Source of the DNA: Trichuris trichiura
Lineage: Eukaryota; Nematoda; Enoplea; Trichinellida; Trichuridae
Direction: 5' to 3'
Length of the DNA stretch: 64,000 bases
Assembly (NCBI GenBank): GCA_037903355.1
Contig: JBAJFE010000062.1
Span: 1,736,001-1,800,000 of the forward strand
Positions 61,756 through 64,000 of this stretch are shown one piece after another; the first letter of the stretch is position 1; every line of letters begins with the position of its first letter. The translations under genes and the position numbers were made by a program. The notes beneath the pieces were generated by a model, which made no database searches, had not been told where the DNA came from, and worked only from the letters and a program-made list of their open reading frames with translations.

Positions 61756-62880
61756 CCGTGTTTCCTGTATAATAAGACCTCCCTGAGAGTACCCATAGCA
61801 CTACTCTTAAGGTGCTTGTTAATATAAGCCCTCCCTGAAAATAGGGCCCAATTACGATGGTCCACCAGAGAGGCATATTTAGCAAATCTGTTGGAAAATG
61901 TGACGGGTGTATCATATCTTAAAATAGACAGCTTGTGTATGGTTAAGTTACTGTGCTGTAGAGTTTACGAGTAAAGTGCTTTGCTACATCTGCGTTTGTA
62001 GTGAACTTTCACGCAATTCGTCTGAACGAATTCTCTTAGTGACTTTTGCAATTTTTTGTGCAACAGACTGGTGCAAAAGTGCAATTCTGTTTGCAAAAGG
62101 GAATATTATTTTTACTTTCAGGCAAGATGTTTGCAACAAGGAAGAGTTTTAGTGTCGAATACAAGAAAGCAATTGTGGAGGACTCTCAAGGCAAGAATCT
62201 GACGGCTTTTTGCAAAGAGAAGAAGCTTGATCACCGGATGGTTCGAAAATGGCGAGCAGAGTACGGTAAACTCTGTGAAAAGATGGACGAGGGAAATGCA
62301 AAGAAGCATAAGTGTGGACCAGTTCAGCAACCATTATTTCCTGAGCTTGAAGACGTCATTTATGAATGGATCGCTGACAGGAGAGCACAGGCTTTCATTG
62401 TGCGCAGGTGTGACTTGGGTGAAAAACTCGTGGGACAAAATCACTGATAGCTGTGTAGCCAATGATCTACGAGCAGACTACTTGGACAAGAAGTGCTCAT
62501 TTAAGGAGAGCTCTATTGCAAGACATGAGAGGCTGAGCTGAATGATCCTGCAAAAAATGGAGTCGCATGAAACTCAGGCCGGAAGTCAGAATTTGGAGAT
62601 TTATGAAGACGTCCCAGAAAATGGTGACATGACTCTGTTCGAATAAAAGTAGCTATTTCAACATTTTTCCAGCCTTACATTCATGGTTCTTGTTCTAGGT
62701 GTTTCAATATTTTTCTTCCTTTACATTTACGCTTCCTGTGGACGTCTGCACATAAATAAATGAACAAGTGCATAGTGTGGTACCTAAAATCACAATACGC
62801 CACCACGGAAAATAAGCTCTGTCATGTTTTTTGGAGGAAAAATAAATATAAGACCAGGTCTGATTATGGGGAAAACACGG
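61756..62880 (+). mobile_element. Internally deleted pogo-like element with TA duplication
   Basis: Ends are inverted repeats: CCGTGTTTCCTGTATAATAA on the left, and on the right the complement of CCGTGTTTTCCCCATAATCA; both are flanked by TA. A frame from ATG 62127 to 62447 encodes an N-terminal helix-turn-helix (SFSVEYKKAIVEDSQGKNLT, DHRMVRKWRAEY) followed by a CENP-B-like second domain. It then breaks, and 62420-62644 has the C-terminal remainder (WVKNSWDKITDSCVANDLRA, then an acidic end). The whole DDE catalytic region is missing, so this is a deletion derivative. The total is 1125 bp. Confidence 0.82.
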
Positions 62881-63139
62881 TACATGTTTGGCAAAGCAAA
62901 ACACTAATATTTATTCTATGACTTTTACTTGTCGTCGGACGTAAATACGCTACTGTGGTAAAGTGGTTGAAGAATGAGACTTCAAATGCAATGGGTTATA
63001 CTCGCATTGGTTCAAACACTGCCCACAACGATACAGTAAACTATTCCGTACATTTTAAAATTATAAATGCAACTATTTCGTAGAACGGACACTCGCGTTT
63101 GTTCTAGCTTAATTACTGCTAATGCCAAAGGGCTACTTA

Positions 63140-64000
63140 TCCTAGAAATTTTTCAAAATGAGAACCCTATGGAAGACGAAAATGATCATGAAAACATCGT
63201 TGAGATGTAAAAGCGGGAAGTTCTCCAAAGAACGCTTCACTGTGCTTCTTTGCGCTAGTGCAACTGGGGAGAAGTTGAAGCCATTGGTCATTGGTAAATC
63301 AGCGAAACCCCATGCATTTAAGAACTTGAGGCCTGACGACCTCCCTGTCACTTTGAGACCAAATAAATCCCTCTGGATGACAGCCGCCATATTCGAGGAG
63401 TGGGTAAGAAGTGTCGACCGACAGATGAAGCAAATGAAACGTTCCATCTTATTGGTAGTAGACAACTGTCCGAGCCATCCCCACGTGAAACGCTTCACAA
63501 ACGTCACGTTGAAGTTCCTGCCTCCAAATACTTCCTCAAAAACTCAGCCTCTAGATCAAGGAGTAATGAAGACATTTAAAGCGAAATAACGTATCCAGCT
63601 TCTGCAGTGGGTCATTGGCATAGCAGAACACACCAGCTCATTTGCGGGAGCGACTACGCTTGCTTCGTCCATCAATGCTTTCAACGCTATATTTTGAATC
63701 AGCTCTTCCTGGAATAATCTTCAACCGGAGGCAATAAGAAAGTGCTTCAGGAAAGTAGGATTCGTCAAAAACTAAGATACTGATGTCGAGCTTCGACTTG
63801 ATAGTCCGACTCTCGAGTCAGAGATGGAAGCAGTAGATTTCGAAGATTTCGTTGTTATAGATGACGGGGTGGTTAGTTCTACGGAACATGACCAACAACC
63901 AATCTTCCAATCTACACTAGTCGAAGCGGGAATGAGCGTAGAAGCAAGTAGCGCAGGAGACGACAAAGAGGAGGAAAGTGACAATGACACAGAAATGGTA
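63140..64000 (+). pseudogene. Tigger-type (TIGD-like) transposase fragment, runs off the window
   Basis: From about 63158 the frame encodes SGKFSKERFTVLLCASATGE and KPLVIGKSAKPHAFKNL, then the DDE second motif SILLVVDNCPSHP and the third LPPNTSSKTQPLDQGVMKTF. A TAA at 63587 and a TGA near 63695 interrupt it. The C-terminal acidic region continues to the window edge (EAVDFEDFVVIDDGVV). The first catalytic aspartate region upstream is missing or unrecognisable. It belongs to a TIGD4/6-like branch, different from the intronic Tigger at 37063-39805. Whether it is a transposon remnant or part of a domesticated gene beyond 64000 cannot be told. Confidence 0.8.

Overview
The window is animal nuclear DNA, most likely from a nematode. 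Its genes are split by many short GT-AG introns (mostly 44-65 bp, with a few of 0.5-4.7 kb). It holds three genes with major sperm protein (MSP/PapD-like) domains, a hallmark of nematodes. The conserved proteins (CNOT3, CBL, REXO1, PEN-2, DP) remain close to their vertebrate counterparts. Together with the compact introns this suggests a basal (clade I-like) nematode, but that placement is inference. All gene models were built by hand from splice signals, reading phase and remembered family features; no database search was run.

Layout. 0-5.4 kb: dispersed repeats, the 3' exons of a reticulon-like gene (+) and a tail-anchored PDZ protein resembling SYNJ2BP/OMP25 (-). 7.0-9.1 kb: transcription factor DP, the E2F partner (+). 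10.0-13.1 kb: two MSP-domain genes (-). 14.3-19.9 kb: CNOT3, a CCR4-NOT subunit (-). 22.0-25.6 kb: CBL E3 ubiquitin ligase (+), convergent with a two-exon thioredoxin-like membrane protein (-, 25.8-28.3 kb). 28.7-29.2 kb: a third MSP-domain gene (-). 32.5-34.7 kb: PEN-2, a gamma-secretase subunit (+), followed after 236 bp by REXO1, an RNA exonuclease (+, 34.9-46.6 kb). Two REXO1 introns are swollen by transposons: a complete Tigger/pogo element with TA target-site duplication, and a head-to-head pair of 5'-truncated Penelope-like elements forming a 3-kb palindrome.

Beyond 47 kb genes are sparse: an unrecognised minus-strand gene near 47.2-48.4 kb and a small secreted six-cysteine protein at 50.1-50.6 kb. 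From 54.9 kb to the end the DNA is repeat-rich: a hAT-like element, a decayed mariner, a 171-bp inverted-repeat structure, a TA-flanked MITE, a deleted pogo-like element and a Tigger transposase fragment that runs off the edge. Six tRNA genes (Glu, Pro, Lys x2, Gly, Phe) lie among these repeats at 58.4-61.7 kb.

The host genes are mostly housekeeping or signalling genes with no evident shared pathway. The least ordinary content is the transposon architecture: the Penelope inverted dimer inserted as one unit, hammerhead-ribozyme-like cores at both of its outer ends, and short dispersed units resembling its terminus elsewhere in the window.
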